Shown: positions 9,107-17,418 of the stretch, piece after piece
How the letters are laid out: every line of letters begins with the position of its first letter
Numbering within the stretch: position 1 is the first letter of the stretch
From: Kineosporia mesophila
Lineage (GTDB): Bacteria > Actinomycetota > Actinomycetes > Actinomycetales > Kineosporiaceae
DNA length: 64,000 nt
Direction: 5' to 3'
Assembly (NCBI RefSeq): GCF_021129235.1
Contig: NZ_JAJOMA010000020.1
Coordinates: forward strand, 62,001-126,000
Program-made: the position numbers and the translations under genes
Notes under the pieces: model-generated
Databases searched by the model: none
What the model was told of the DNA's origin: nothing
The model's input: the letters and a program-made list of their open reading frames with translations, nothing else

Positions 9107-9139
9107 GGCCCGTGAATAGATCACGAGCTGAAGGTGAAC
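9107..9139 (-). promoter_or_regulatory. PHO-box-like 11-bp repeat array facing phoU
   Basis: Reading the minus strand from 9139, GTTCACCTTCA is followed 22 bp later by ATTCACGGGCC. The period matches the PHO box of direct 11-nt repeats, with a weak middle unit. It lies about 115-145 bp upstream of the phoU start. Confidence 0.45.
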
Positions 9140-9207
9140 AGGCGCCGAAGGGTTGGCCCGGCCGGGCCCTCGGCGGCAGAACTGCCCCGGGATCAGCTTA
9201 CGCTGAC

Positions 9208-10530
9208 ATGGTGAGCACGCCCCTGGCCTTTGCCATCGCCATCGGGATCGGCCTGGTCGTCGGGTTGGTCGTCGGCGTGCTGGGCGTCGCCGGGCGCCGG
9301 GACACCCGGCCGCCGGTGATCCCGCCGCCGCCCACCGGCCCGCTCCCCGAGGGGGCCGCCGACGTACTCAACGTGCTCGCCTCCGCCTCGGTGGTGCTCG
9401 GCACCGACGGCCGCCTGATCAAGTCCAGCCCCGCCGCGCACGCCTTCGGCCTGGTCCGCGGCCGCGAGCTGGTGCACGCCCAGCTGCGCGAGATGGCGGT
9501 CGAGGCCGGCACCCTGGGCCTGGTCCGCGAGCGCGAGCTGGAGCTGCCCCGCGGCCCGCTCGGCCGGGGCCGCCTGGTGGTCTACGCGCGGGTCGCGCCG
9601 CTGCGCCCCGACCTGGTGCTCGTGCTGGTGGAAGACCGCACCGAGGCCAAGCGCGTCGAGGAGATCCGCCGCGACTTCGTGGCCAACGTCAGTCACGAGC
9701 TGAAGACCCCGATCGGGGCCCTGAGCCTGCTGGCCGAGGCGGTGGCCGACGCCTGCGACGACGCGGACGCCGTGCGCCACTTCTCCGGCCAGATGCAGCG
9801 GGAGTCGATCCGCCTGACCAAGCTGGTGCAGGAGATCATCGACCTGTCCCGGCTCCAGGTGGCCGACGCCCTGCACCCGCCGGAGCCGGTCGGCATCGAC
9901 GACGTGGTGGCCGAGGCCGTGGACCGGTGCCAGATGGCCTTCCGCGCCAAGAACATCGAGGTGATCGTCGGCGGCGACCACGGCGCGGTGGTCTACGGCG
10001 ATCACAACCTGCTGGTCACGGCCGTGCGCAACCTGGTCGACAACGCCATCTCGTACTCCCCGGAGAACACCCGGGTGGGGGTCGGGGTGCGCCGTGTCGG
10101 CGGGATCTGCGAGGTGGTGGTGAGCGACCAGGGCATCGGCATCACCGCCAGCGACCAGGACCGGATCTTCGAGCGCTTCTACCGGGTGGACCCGGCCCGG
10201 TCGCGGGTCACCGGGGGCACCGGCCTGGGCCTGAGCATCGTCAAGCACGTGGCGGCGAACCACGGCGGCGAGGTGATGCTGTGGAGCCGGTCCGGTCAGG
10301 GCTCCACCTTCACCCTGCGCCTGCCGGAGAGCGTGCAGCCCGCCGGGACCCACGACCAGCGCCCCACCTCCGACCACTCCACCGCGGAGACCTGGGAGCC
10401 GGCTGAGCACGCGCCGGCGTCCCCCACCCAGACCGCACCACCCCGTCCGGACACCGCAGGTGCCGACGGGACCGCTGAGAAAGGACTCCCGCAGGACGCG
10501 GGGTCCGCGCTGAAAGGAGCAACCCCGTGA
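9208..10530 (+). CDS. senX3: Two-component sensor histidine kinase SenX3/PhoR
   Basis: The 440-residue kinase has two hydrophobic stretches merged at the N-terminus (residues 5-30), a PAS-like domain (about 50-150), a HisKA domain with phospho-acceptor H163 in VSHELKTP, and an HATPase domain with N (NLVDNAISYS), G1 (DQGIGI) and G2 (GGTGLGLSIV) boxes. The last 60 residues are Pro/Ala/Thr-rich and disordered. It senses phosphate status, probably through PhoU and Pst, and phosphorylates RegX3. The start ATG 9208 is just before the membrane helix; the very long upstream frame runs antisense through phoU and is ignored. It overlaps regX3 by 4 nt. Confidence 0.92.
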   Translation: MVSTPLAFAIAIGIGLVVGLVVGVLGVAGRRDTRPPVIPPPPTGPLPEGAADVLNVLASASVVLGTDGRLIKSSPAAHAFGLVRGRELVHAQLREMAVEAGTLGLVRERELELPRGPLGRGRLVVYARVAPLRPDLVLVLVEDRTEAKRVEEIRRDFVANVSHELKTPIGALSLLAEAVADACDDADAVRHFSGQMQRESIRLTKLVQEIIDLSRLQVADALHPPEPVGIDDVVAEAVDRCQMAFRAKNIEVIVGGDHGAVVYGDHNLLVTAVRNLVDNAISYSPENTRVGVGVRRVGGICEVVVSDQGIGITASDQDRIFERFYRVDPARSRVTGGTGLGLSIVKHVAANHGGEVMLWSRSGQGSTFTLRLPESVQPAGTHDQRPTSDHSTAETWEPAEHAPASPTQTAPPRPDTAGADGTAEKGLPQDAGSALKGATP

Positions 10531-11207
10531 CCCGCATCCTGGTGGTGGAGGACGAGGAGTCGATCAGCGACCCGCTGTCCTACCTGCTGCGCCGAGAGGG
10601 CTACGAGGTGGCAGTCGCCGGCGACGGTCCGGCGGCCCTGGACGAGTTCGACCGCAACGGCGCCGATCTGGTTCTCCTCGACCTCATGCTTCCCGACCTG
10701 CCCGGCACCGAGGTCTGCCGCCAGCTGCGCGTGCGCAGCAAGGTGCCGGTGATCATGCTGACCGCCAAGGACAGCGAGATCGACAAGGTGGTCGGCCTGG
10801 AACTGGGCGCCGACGACTACGTCACCAAGCCCTACTCGTCCCGTGAGCTCGTCGCCCGGATCCGCGCCGTGCTGCGCCGCGGCACCGAGCCGGACGTGGC
10901 CGAGGGGGCGACGGTCGAGGCCGGCCCGGTCCGGATGGACGTCGAGCGGCACGTGGTGACCGTGAACGGCGCCGCCGTGCCGATGCCGCTGAAGGAGTTC
11001 GAGCTGCTCGAGCTGCTGCTGCGCAACGCCGGCCGGGTGCTCACCCGGATGCAGCTCATCGACCGGGTGTGGGGCTCCGACTACGTCGGTGACACCAAGA
11101 CCCTCGACGTCCACGTGAAGCGCCTGCGCAGCAAGCTGGAGCCCGATCCGGCCAGCCCCCGTTACCTGGTCACCGTGCGCGGCCTGGGTTACAAGTTCGA
11201 GGCCTGA
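10527..11207 (+). CDS. regX3: OmpR-family response regulator RegX3/PhoP
   Basis: A 226-residue regulator with a receiver domain (acidic pocket D9/E10, phospho-acceptor D52, T79, K101) and a C-terminal winged helix ending in the typical VRGLGYKFEA. It drives phosphate-starvation genes by binding PHO boxes. The GTG start overlaps the senX3 stop (GTGA), so translation is coupled. Candidate binding sites lie upstream of senX3 and phoU. A clear hairpin terminator follows 15 nt after the stop. Confidence 0.94.
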   Translation: MTRILVVEDEESISDPLSYLLRREGYEVAVAGDGPAALDEFDRNGADLVLLDLMLPDLPGTEVCRQLRVRSKVPVIMLTAKDSEIDKVVGLELGADDYVTKPYSSRELVARIRAVLRRGTEPDVAEGATVEAGPVRMDVERHVVTVNGAAVPMPLKEFELLELLLRNAGRVLTRMQLIDRVWGSDYVGDTKTLDVHVKRLRSKLEPDPASPRYLVTVRGLGYKFEA

Positions 11208-11222
11208 GAAGCGGTCGTGAAC

Positions 11223-11264
11223 GCCTGAGGGCGGCCACCCTTGTGGGGGTGGCCGCCCTCAGGC
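11223..11264 (+). terminator. Bidirectional terminator after regX3
   Basis: An 18-bp perfect stem (11223-11240 with 11247-11264) with a 6-nt loop separates convergent regX3 and the lipoprotein gene. Confidence 0.85.
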
Positions 11265-11275
11265 GGGTACCGGCC

Positions 11276-11947
11276 TCAGTTGGCCGATGTGGTCTCTTCC
11301 GCGGCCGAGGTCTCCTCGGCTGCGGCGGTCTCCCCGGCGCCGGCGGTGCCGGACACCCCGGGGGTGCCGGTGGCGTCGGGCGACTGGCCGTTCCCCTTGC
11401 CCTTGCCCTTCCCGTTGCCGGTCGGGGTGGCGGTGGGCGTGGCGCTGGGTGTGGGGGCCGCGGTGACGCCCGCGTAGGTGCCCTCGGGCGGCAGCACCGG
11501 CAGGTTCAGGTCGACGCGGCCACCGCTGGTGGTGGACGCGGTCAGGCCGGTGTTGTCACCCGGCTCCACGGCCAGCTCGCTGATGGCGACCTCGGTCTGG
11601 TTGGCGCCCGGGCCGAATTGCACGGACTCACCGGCGGCCACGGCCACGGTGGTCTGGCTGGGCTGCCCGGTCTCACCGGTGGCGGCCTGCAGCTGGACGC
11701 GGGCGTCGCTGGTGCCACGGTTGATGACGGAGCCGATCAGCTCGGCCTGGCCACCCTTCTCGGCGCCGACCACGAGCAGGTTGCGCAGCACCACCTGGGT
11801 GCCGGGCAGGTCGGCGTCGATGCCGTCCGACGCCGGGTAGGGCGTCTTGATCACGGCGGGGGAGGTGACCGAGCATCCGGCCAGGCCGAGAGCGACGGCA
11901 CCGATCGCGAGGGCGGTCTTGGCGGCTAGAACACGGGTGCGCTTCAC
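11276..11947 (-). CDS. Secreted lipoprotein of unknown function
   Basis: The 223-residue precursor begins with a basic N-terminus and a hydrophobic helix ending in a lipobox (LAGC, modified C25). This predicts a diacylglyceryl-anchored protein on the outer face of the membrane. A beta-rich middle domain (residues 35-155) is followed by a Thr/Pro/Gly/Lys linker and an Ala/Glu/Ser-rich tail. It may be a PCu(A)C-like or other small beta-sandwich lipoprotein, but no metal motif is clear. GTG 11947 has GGAGG 9 nt upstream. The gene position, between the Pho regulators and carD, is also occupied by a lipoprotein-like gene in some streptomycetes. Confidence 0.7.
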   Translation of the reverse strand: MKRTRVLAAKTALAIGAVALGLAGCSVTSPAVIKTPYPASDGIDADLPGTQVVLRNLLVVGAEKGGQAELIGSVINRGTSDARVQLQAATGETGQPSQTTVAVAAGESVQFGPGANQTEVAISELAVEPGDNTGLTASTTSGGRVDLNLPVLPPEGTYAGVTAAPTPSATPTATPTGNGKGKGKGNGQSPDATGTPGVSGTAGAGETAAAEETSAAEETTSAN

Positions 11948-12293
11948 GGCGCTGGCCTCCTGCGGATTCGAAAAGTGCGGTCGCAGCCTATCGGGCCCCC
12001 GCACAGCTCCTCAGGCACCCCACGCCGCAACCGCCTCGGCTACTGCATCGGCCACTACCGGGCGCGGGACAAGCCCCCGGGCCGGGCGCGTTCCCCGGGC
12101 GTTCGGGGGTCCGGCGACCGCGCCGGGACAGGGGCGAAGTGACGCCGTGTGATCAGTCGAAACCGAGCCGTGTTGCATCCTTTCGTTCAGCCGCATCATT
12201 GCTATGCCTCTGACCTGCGAAAATACTGATGATCCTCTGGTCCCTCCCGAGTCGGACGTGGTAGTCTGTAGTTGGGAAAGGGGATACTTACAC
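11948..12293. other. Intergenic region between divergent lipoprotein gene and carD
   Basis: No gene is supported in these 346 bp. The part just before carD holds a TAGTCT hexamer (12262-12267), which could be a -10 box for carD with a weak -35. The remainder is GC-rich and without clear repeats. Confidence 0.4.
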
Positions 12294-12776
12294 ATGGCTT
12301 TCACGGTCGGCGAGACTGTCGTTTACCCCCATCACGGGGCGGCACTCATCGAGGAGATCAAGACCCGTACTATCAAAGGCGAGGAGCGTCAGTACCTCGT
12401 CCTGAAGGTTGCTCAGGGAGATCTGACCATCGAGGTGCCGGCGATGAATGTCGACCTCGTAGGTGTCCGGGACGTCGTGGGCCAGGAAGGTCTCGAGAAG
12501 GTGTTCGAGGTGCTGCGCGCCCCCTACGCCGAAGAGCCCACCAACTGGTCCCGCCGGTACAAGGCCAACCTGGAGAAGCTCGCCTCCGGCGACGTCGTCC
12601 GGGTGGCCGAGGTTGTTCGTGACCTCTGGCGCCGCGACCAGGACCGTGGCCTTTCCGCAGGTGAGAAGCGTATGCTGGCCAAGGCCCGGCAGATCCTGGT
12701 GTCCGAGCTGGCCCTGGCGGAGCACACCAACGAAGACAAGGCCGAGGCCCTTCTCAACGAGGTCCTGGCTTCCTGA
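12294..12776 (+). CDS. carD: CarD family RNA polymerase-binding regulator
   Basis: A 160-residue CarD. The N-terminal RNAP-interaction domain (Tudor-like, [15 protein letters not shown]) binds the beta subunit. The C-terminal helical domain contacts the upstream edge of the -10 element; the key Trp is in DLWRRDQ near residue 85 of the mycobacterial numbering. It stabilises open complexes at rRNA and many other promoters. ATG 12294 gives the canonical N-terminus. It heads a cluster with isoprenoid, cysS and rlmB genes, the common actinobacterial order. Confidence 0.95.
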   Translation: MAFTVGETVVYPHHGAALIEEIKTRTIKGEERQYLVLKVAQGDLTIEVPAMNVDLVGVRDVVGQEGLEKVFEVLRAPYAEEPTNWSRRYKANLEKLASGDVVRVAEVVRDLWRRDQDRGLSAGEKRMLAKARQILVSELALAEHTNEDKAEALLNEVLAS

Positions 12777-13089
12777 TCCACCCGGCCGCCCTGGTGGTGG
12801 CAACCTTCCCCGGTCCTGATGCCGGGTGGGGATCTTCGTAAGTCCTGAAACCGGCGTCCTCGCCGAAATCGTTTCCGGGGTTCTCTGGACCTCATCGCGA
12901 TCTTCGGTGGTGGCGCCGGTTTTCTTTTGTCATTTGAAGATCGGGTACCGTTTCGCTGCGAAATCATCCGGGCGATGTTTTAGGTCAATCGCCAGAGCTG
13001 TCCGGGTGAATGAATTCGTAAAACCCCCGAATCCACCGGTCGCGATTCGGATGATCATGACTCCCGGAATTCTGATGAGGTGCTCGCCC
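12777..13089. other. Intergenic region after carD, less GC-rich than surroundings
   Basis: These 313 bp hold no supported gene. AAACCGGCG (12848-12856) can pair with a CGCCGGTTT copy followed by a T-rich tract at about 12914-12928, a possible terminator with a long loop. The tract around 12915-12975 is noticeably T-rich for this genome. Confidence 0.4.
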
Positions 13090-13527
13090 ATGCCCACGGC
13101 ATTTGTCGCGGTGATCCGTACCGATGATCTTCCGGCCGGCCTCCCCGGGCCGGCCGGGGCCGTCGCCGTGCTCACGCTGCACGACCTCGCCGCCTGCACC
13201 GAGCCGGACGACGCGATCGCGGTACTGACCGACTACGGCTCGACCCGGCCGCTGGAGCCCCTGCTGGCCAGGCTGCTGACGGAGGACGAGGGCGCGGCGG
13301 TGGCGAGCGTCCGACCGGTCACCGACACTCTCAAGCGGGTCGGGCCGGACGGGGGCCTGAACGGCACGGCCGATCGCGAGCACCACCGGTTCGTCACGCT
13401 GCCGGTGGCAACCCGCCTGGGGCTGCTGAGGGAGGCCCGGCGGCGCGAGCCGGGTGCGACGACGACCGGTGAGCTCCTGGCGGCACTGGCGGCGGCGGGG
13501 GCCACCGTGGTGGCGGCCGAGCACTAG
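13090..13527 (+). CDS. Degenerate IspD-like protein (C-terminal half only)
   Basis: The 145-residue product lacks the N-terminal glycine-rich CTP-binding loop of IspD. It retains a block that reads like the IspD middle-to-end: PVTDTLKRV, then GTADRE, where a real enzyme has PVTDTIK followed by T-x-DR. It sits where ispD normally follows carD, on the same strand, while an intact ispD lies next to it on the opposite strand. It may be a relic of the ancestral copy, or a non-catalytic paralogue that now does something else. It has no premature stop. ATG 13090 has GAGGT 10 nt upstream. Confidence 0.5.
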   Translation: MPTAFVAVIRTDDLPAGLPGPAGAVAVLTLHDLAACTEPDDAIAVLTDYGSTRPLEPLLARLLTEDEGAAVASVRPVTDTLKRVGPDGGLNGTADREHHRFVTLPVATRLGLLREARRREPGATTTGELLAALAAAGATVVAAEH

Positions 13528-13545
13528 AAACCCCCCCCAACCTTC

Positions 13546-13628
13546 CGTGATCATGCAAAACCTCCCCGGCGTTCTAGAACTCTTCCCAGGACAGTTCTAG
13601 AACTTCGGGGAGGTTTTGCATGATCACG
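13546..13628. repeat. Dispersed palindrome, copy B
   Basis: Arms of 22 bp (13546-13567 and 13607-13628) enclose two copies of GTTCTAGAAC (13571-13580, 13594-13603). The right arm overlaps the stop codon of the convergent ispD gene. It matches copies at 52839-52923 and 58598-58680. It probably acts as a bidirectional terminator. Confidence 0.85.
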
Positions 13629-14361
13629 AAGAGGGGAGGTGGGGGAGGAGGGCCTCGGCCCGGGTCATGTCCTCGGCGAAGGTGACCTTGAGGTTCTCCG
13701 GGCTGCCCGCCACCGCTACCACACGCACCCCGTTGCGGCCCTCGAGAGCGGCAGAGGTGTCGGTGCCCTCGGTGCCGTCGCGCAGCGCCTGGGCGTAGGC
13801 CTCGAGCAGGGGGGTGGCCCGGAACGCCTGCGGGGTCTGGACCCGGTGCAGGGTCTCGCCGGGCGGGGGCGGGTTCAGCCGGCCCGCCTCGTCCATCGCC
13901 CAGGCCTCGTTCTCGGGCAGCGTGGGCACGGCGCCGCCATGGGCCGCCGCGGCCTGGATGACGGTGCGCAGCAGGCCGGGGCCGGCCAGCGGCCGGGCGC
14001 CGTCGTGGATGGCGACCACCTGCAGCGAGCCGGCGCAGATCGGCCAGGACAGGTGGTCGAGCGCGTTCTGCTCGGACCCGTGCCGGGTCACGCCGCCGTG
14101 GATGATCTCGACCGGCAGGCGGATACCCGCGGCGGACACGGCCTCCTGGGCCCGGGCCTCGTCCTGCGGGCGGATCACCAGAACCACCCGGCCCACCTCG
14201 GGCACCGCGTCGGCCCAGGACAGCGCCCAGGACACGACGGGACGGCCGCCGAGGGGGAGATAGACCTTGTTCTCACCGGCACCCACTCGGGTGCCACTGC
14301 CACCGGCCAGCACCACGAAGGCTGCGGCACCTGCGGGACAAGGCTTTTCCGGCTCAGTCAC
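13624..14361 (-). CDS. ispD: 2-C-methyl-D-erythritol 4-phosphate cytidylyltransferase
   Basis: The 245-residue enzyme transfers CMP to methylerythritol phosphate in the non-mevalonate isoprenoid route. The nucleotide-binding loop [11 protein letters not shown] (near residue 17) and the Lys-containing NKVYLPLGG are present. Also visible are HDGARPL near residue 112 and the conserved [12 protein letters not shown] 14361 gives the family start; the long upstream frame runs antisense to ispF and is discarded. Unusually, ispD points away from ispF, from which it is separated by 34 bp. Its stop codon lies in the arm of a dispersed palindrome. Confidence 0.9.
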   Translation of the reverse strand: MTEPEKPCPAGAAAFVVLAGGSGTRVGAGENKVYLPLGGRPVVSWALSWADAVPEVGRVVLVIRPQDEARAQEAVSAAGIRLPVEIIHGGVTRHGSEQNALDHLSWPICAGSLQVVAIHDGARPLAGPGLLRTVIQAAAAHGGAVPTLPENEAWAMDEAGRLNPPPPGETLHRVQTPQAFRATPLLEAYAQALRDGTEGTDTSAALEGRNGVRVVAVAGSPENLKVTFAEDMTRAEALLPHLPSS

Positions 14362-14395
14362 GATCCTCGATTCTAGATGGTCCACACTGGCGACC

Positions 14396-14911
14396 GTGAG
14401 TGATCTTTCAGTCAACGACCGGATCGGCGGTCTGCCGCGGACCGGACTGGGTGTCGACGTGCACGGGTACGCCCCGGAGGGCAGTACCCGGACGCTGTGG
14501 CTGGCCGGGCTGGAGTGGCCGGGGGAGCGCGCGCTGGACGGGCACTCCGACGCCGACGTGGCCGCACACGCCGCCTGCGACGCGTTGCTGTCCGCCGCCG
14601 GCCTGGGCGACCTGGGCTCGCAGTTCGGCACCTCGCAGCCGGAGTGGGCGGGGGCGGCGGGCACCACGCTGCTCGCCGAGACCGCCCGGCGGCTGGGCGA
14701 GGCGGGCTGGGTGATCGGCAACGTGGCGATCCAGGTGATCGGCAACCGGCCCAAGCTCGGACCGCGCCGCGACGAGGCCCAGGCGGTGCTCACGAACGCC
14801 TGCGGGGCCCCGGTGACGGTCTCGGCCACGACCACCGACGGGCTGGGCCTGACCGGGCGGGGAGAGGGCGTGGCGGCCGTCGCGACGGCCCTCGTCGTCC
14901 AGCAGCAGTAA
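14396..14911 (+). CDS. ispF: 2-C-methyl-D-erythritol 2,4-cyclodiphosphate synthase
   Basis: A 171-residue trimeric zinc enzyme. Metal ligands are in GVDVHGY (D and H near residue 22) and in [13 protein letters not shown] (His near residue 54), followed by GLGDLGSQF. The C-terminal [14 protein letters not shown] contributes the CDP site. It cyclises CDP-methylerythritol phosphate downstream of IspD. GTG 14396 is the reasonable start; the frame opens upstream but overlaps ispD antisense. cysS starts 32 bp downstream. Confidence 0.92.
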   Translation: MSDLSVNDRIGGLPRTGLGVDVHGYAPEGSTRTLWLAGLEWPGERALDGHSDADVAAHAACDALLSAAGLGDLGSQFGTSQPEWAGAAGTTLLAETARRLGEAGWVIGNVAIQVIGNRPKLGPRRDEAQAVLTNACGAPVTVSATTTDGLGLTGRGEGVAAVATALVVQQQ

Positions 14912-14943
14912 AAGCAGTTGGGTGGGACCGGTAACCTTGACAG

Positions 14944-16371
14944 GTGAGCCTCAGACTGTTTGATTCCGCGACCCGGCAGGTACGGGACTTCGTCCCCGTC
15001 GTCCCCGGCAAGGCGGGCATCTACGTCTGTGGGCCCACCCCGCAGAGCTCACCGCACATCGGCCACGTCCGGGCCCAGGTCAACTTCGACGTGCTCCGGC
15101 GCTGGCTGACGCACGGCGGCCTGGAGGTCAGCTACGTCCGCAACGTCACCGACATCGACGACAAGATCCTCGCGAAGTCGGCCGGGGCGGGCCGGGAGTG
15201 GTGGGCGCACGCCTTCCTCTACGAGCAGGAGTTCACGCACGCCTACGACGTGCTGAACGTGCTGCGCCCGACGATCGAGCCGCGGGCCACGGGCCACATC
15301 ACCGAGATGGTGGAGCTCATCGAGCGGCTGATCGCGGCCGGTCACGCCTACCCGGCGGCCGACGGTTCGGGCGACGTCTACTTCGACGTGCGCTCGTTCC
15401 CCGCCTACGGCTCGCTGACGCGGCAGAAGATCGACGACATGGAGGCCGCGGCCGACACCGCGCCGAACGCCCGCAAGAAAGACCCGCGCGACTTCGCGCT
15501 CTGGAAGAGCGCCAAGCCGGGCGAGCCCGCCACCGCCTCCTGGCCCACGCCGTGGGGCCGGGGGCGCCCGGGCTGGCACCTGGAGTGCTCGGCGATGGCC
15601 ACCCGCTACCTGGGGGCCGAGTTCGACATCCACGGGGGCGGTCTGGACCTGCGGTTCCCGCACCACGAGAACGAGCTGGCCCAGTCGAGCGCGGCGGGTG
15701 ACGGGTTCGCCCGCTACTGGCTGCACAACGCCTGGGTCACCATGTCCGGCGAGAAGATGAGCAAGTCGCTGGGCAACACCATGACGATCGCCGAGCTGAC
15801 CCGCACGGTCCGCCCGGTGGTCCTGCGGTACGTGCTGGCGACGCCGCACTACCGGTCGAACATCGAGATCAGCCCGGAGTCGCTGGCCGACGCCACGACC
15901 GCCTACGAGCGCATCGAGAACTTCGTGCACCGGGCGGCGCAGCGGCTGGGGGCACCCGGATCGACCGAGAAGGTGCCGCCGGCGTTCGCGGCGGCGCTGG
16001 ACGACGACCTGGGCGTGCCCGCGGGGGTGGCCGTTCTGCACGACACCGTGCGGGAGGGCAACCGGGCACTCGCCGAGAACGACGGTGCGGCGCTGGAGAG
16101 GGCGCTGGACCAGGTGCGGGCGATGACCGCGGTGCTGGGGCTGGACCCGCTCGACCCGGCCTGGGGCACCGGCGGTGCGGCCGACGACGCCCTGGCCGCC
16201 GCGCTCGACGTGCTCGTGCGGGCCGAGCTCGATGCCCGCGCGACCGCCCGTAAGGAAAGAGATTTCGCCACTGCGGATGCCATCCGCGACCGGCTCGTCG
16301 CAGCCGGAGTGGTAGTCGAGGACACGCCGGAAGGCGCCCGTTGGAGTCTGGAGGCCAGTAGTGGCCGGTAA
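14944..16371 (+). CDS. cysS: Cysteinyl-tRNA synthetase
   Basis: At 475 residues this is a full class Ia synthetase. It has the zinc-site Cys in YVCGPTPQ (near residue 29), the HIGH-like PHIGH motif, the zinc ligands of WHLECSAM and HHENELAQS, and KMSKS within [10 protein letters not shown]. It charges tRNA-Cys. The GTG 14944 start gives the usual N-terminus [15 protein letters not shown]. The motif order and length separate it from the related mycothiol ligase MshC. It overlaps rlmB by 11 nt, so the two are co-translated. Confidence 0.95.
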   Translation: MSLRLFDSATRQVRDFVPVVPGKAGIYVCGPTPQSSPHIGHVRAQVNFDVLRRWLTHGGLEVSYVRNVTDIDDKILAKSAGAGREWWAHAFLYEQEFTHAYDVLNVLRPTIEPRATGHITEMVELIERLIAAGHAYPAADGSGDVYFDVRSFPAYGSLTRQKIDDMEAAADTAPNARKKDPRDFALWKSAKPGEPATASWPTPWGRGRPGWHLECSAMATRYLGAEFDIHGGGLDLRFPHHENELAQSSAAGDGFARYWLHNAWVTMSGEKMSKSLGNTMTIAELTRTVRPVVLRYVLATPHYRSNIEISPESLADATTAYERIENFVHRAAQRLGAPGSTEKVPPAFAAALDDDLGVPAGVAVLHDTVREGNRALAENDGAALERALDQVRAMTAVLGLDPLDPAWGTGGAADDALAAALDVLVRAELDARATARKERDFATADAIRDRLVAAGVVVEDTPEGARWSLEASSGR

Positions 16372-17350
16372 TTCGTCGCGCAAGGGGGCCCTCCGTAGGC
16401 CCGGTTCGAAGAAGGGCGCGACGGTCGGCACCGGTGGCCAGTCCCGTAAGCGCCTGGAGGGCAAGGGGCCCACGCCCAAGGCCGCGGAGCGGGAGTACCA
16501 CCCGGCCGCGCGCCGGGCCCGTTCCGCCGCCAAGACCGGGGGTTCGCAGCAGCGTCCCGCCGGCACCGGTGGCAACCGTTCGCAGCAGAAGCGCTCGTCG
16601 TCCTCGAGCAGCTCCGAGATGGTCGCCGGGCGTAACCCGGTGGTCGAGGCGCTGCGGGCCGGCGTGCCGGCCAAGGTGCTCTACGTGGCCGCCCGCATCG
16701 ACAGTGACGACCGGGTGCGGGAGGCCATCAAGACGGCCGCCGACGCCGGTCTGCCGCTGATGGAGGCATCCCGCACCGACCTCGACCGGCTGACCGGTGG
16801 CGCCGTGCACCAGGGCCTGGCTCTCCAGGTCCCGGCATACGACTACTCCCACCCGGACGACCTGCTCGAGGCCGCGGCCCGCAGTGGAAGGCCGCCCCTG
16901 CTGGTGGTTCTCGACGGCGTGACCGACCCGCGTAACCTCGGCGCCGTGGTGCGTTCGGTGGCTGCGTTCGGTGGCCACGGCGTGATCGTGCCCGAGCGCC
17001 GGTCGGCCGGCATGACCGCCACCGCCTGGAAGACCTCGGCCGGTGCGGCCGCGCGAACCCCGGTGGCCCGCACCTCGAACGTCAACCGGGCGATCGAATC
17101 GCTGAAGGCGGCAGGTTGTTTCGTGGTCGGTCTGGATGCGGGGGGCGATGTGTCGCTGCCCGGGCTGGATCTCGCGACCGGTCCGCTCGTGCTGGTGGCC
17201 GGGGCCGAGGGCAAGGGGCTCTCCCGTCTGGTGCGGGAGAACTGCGACGCCATCGCCTCGATCCCGATGATCGGCGGCACCGAGTCACTCAACGCCAGTG
17301 TGGCGATGGGTGTTGCGCTGTACGAGGTCTCGCGGTTGCGGGCCGAATAG
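16361..17350 (+). CDS. rlmB: 23S rRNA (guanosine-2'-O-)-methyltransferase RlmB
   Basis: A 329-residue SpoU/TrmH-family enzyme. The first 85 residues form a basic Ser/Lys/Arg-rich tail usual for actinobacterial members. An RNA-binding substrate domain (about 86-165) and the SPOUT knot follow, with [23 protein letters not shown] and [15 protein letters not shown]. It methylates G2251 of 23S rRNA in E. coli. GTG 16361 lies inside the end of cysS. A perfect 58-bp palindrome follows 7 bp after the stop. Confidence 0.92.
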   Translation: MAGNSSRKGALRRPGSKKGATVGTGGQSRKRLEGKGPTPKAAEREYHPAARRARSAAKTGGSQQRPAGTGGNRSQQKRSSSSSSSEMVAGRNPVVEALRAGVPAKVLYVAARIDSDDRVREAIKTAADAGLPLMEASRTDLDRLTGGAVHQGLALQVPAYDYSHPDDLLEAAARSGRPPLLVVLDGVTDPRNLGAVVRSVAAFGGHGVIVPERRSAGMTATAWKTSAGAAARTPVARTSNVNRAIESLKAAGCFVVGLDAGGDVSLPGLDLATGPLVLVAGAEGKGLSRLVRENCDAIASIPMIGGTESLNASVAMGVALYEVSRLRAE

Positions 17351-17356
17351 AGCCAA

Positions 17357-17414
17357 CCACAGAATTGAGGACGCCGCTGAGACTCGAGTCTCAGCGGCGT
17401 CCTCAATTCTGTGG
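17357..17414. terminator. Perfect 58-bp palindrome between convergent genes
   Basis: Bases 17357-17385 are the exact reverse complement of 17386-17414, with no loop (centre GACTC/GAGTC). It separates rlmB from the DUF4032 gene and is the likely bidirectional terminator. Confidence 0.85.
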
Positions 17415-17418
17415 GCCC

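Noticed and set aside
8269-9207. Long upstream extension of the senX3 frame
   Set aside because: It runs antisense through the whole phoU gene; the kinase's membrane helix begins just after ATG 9208.
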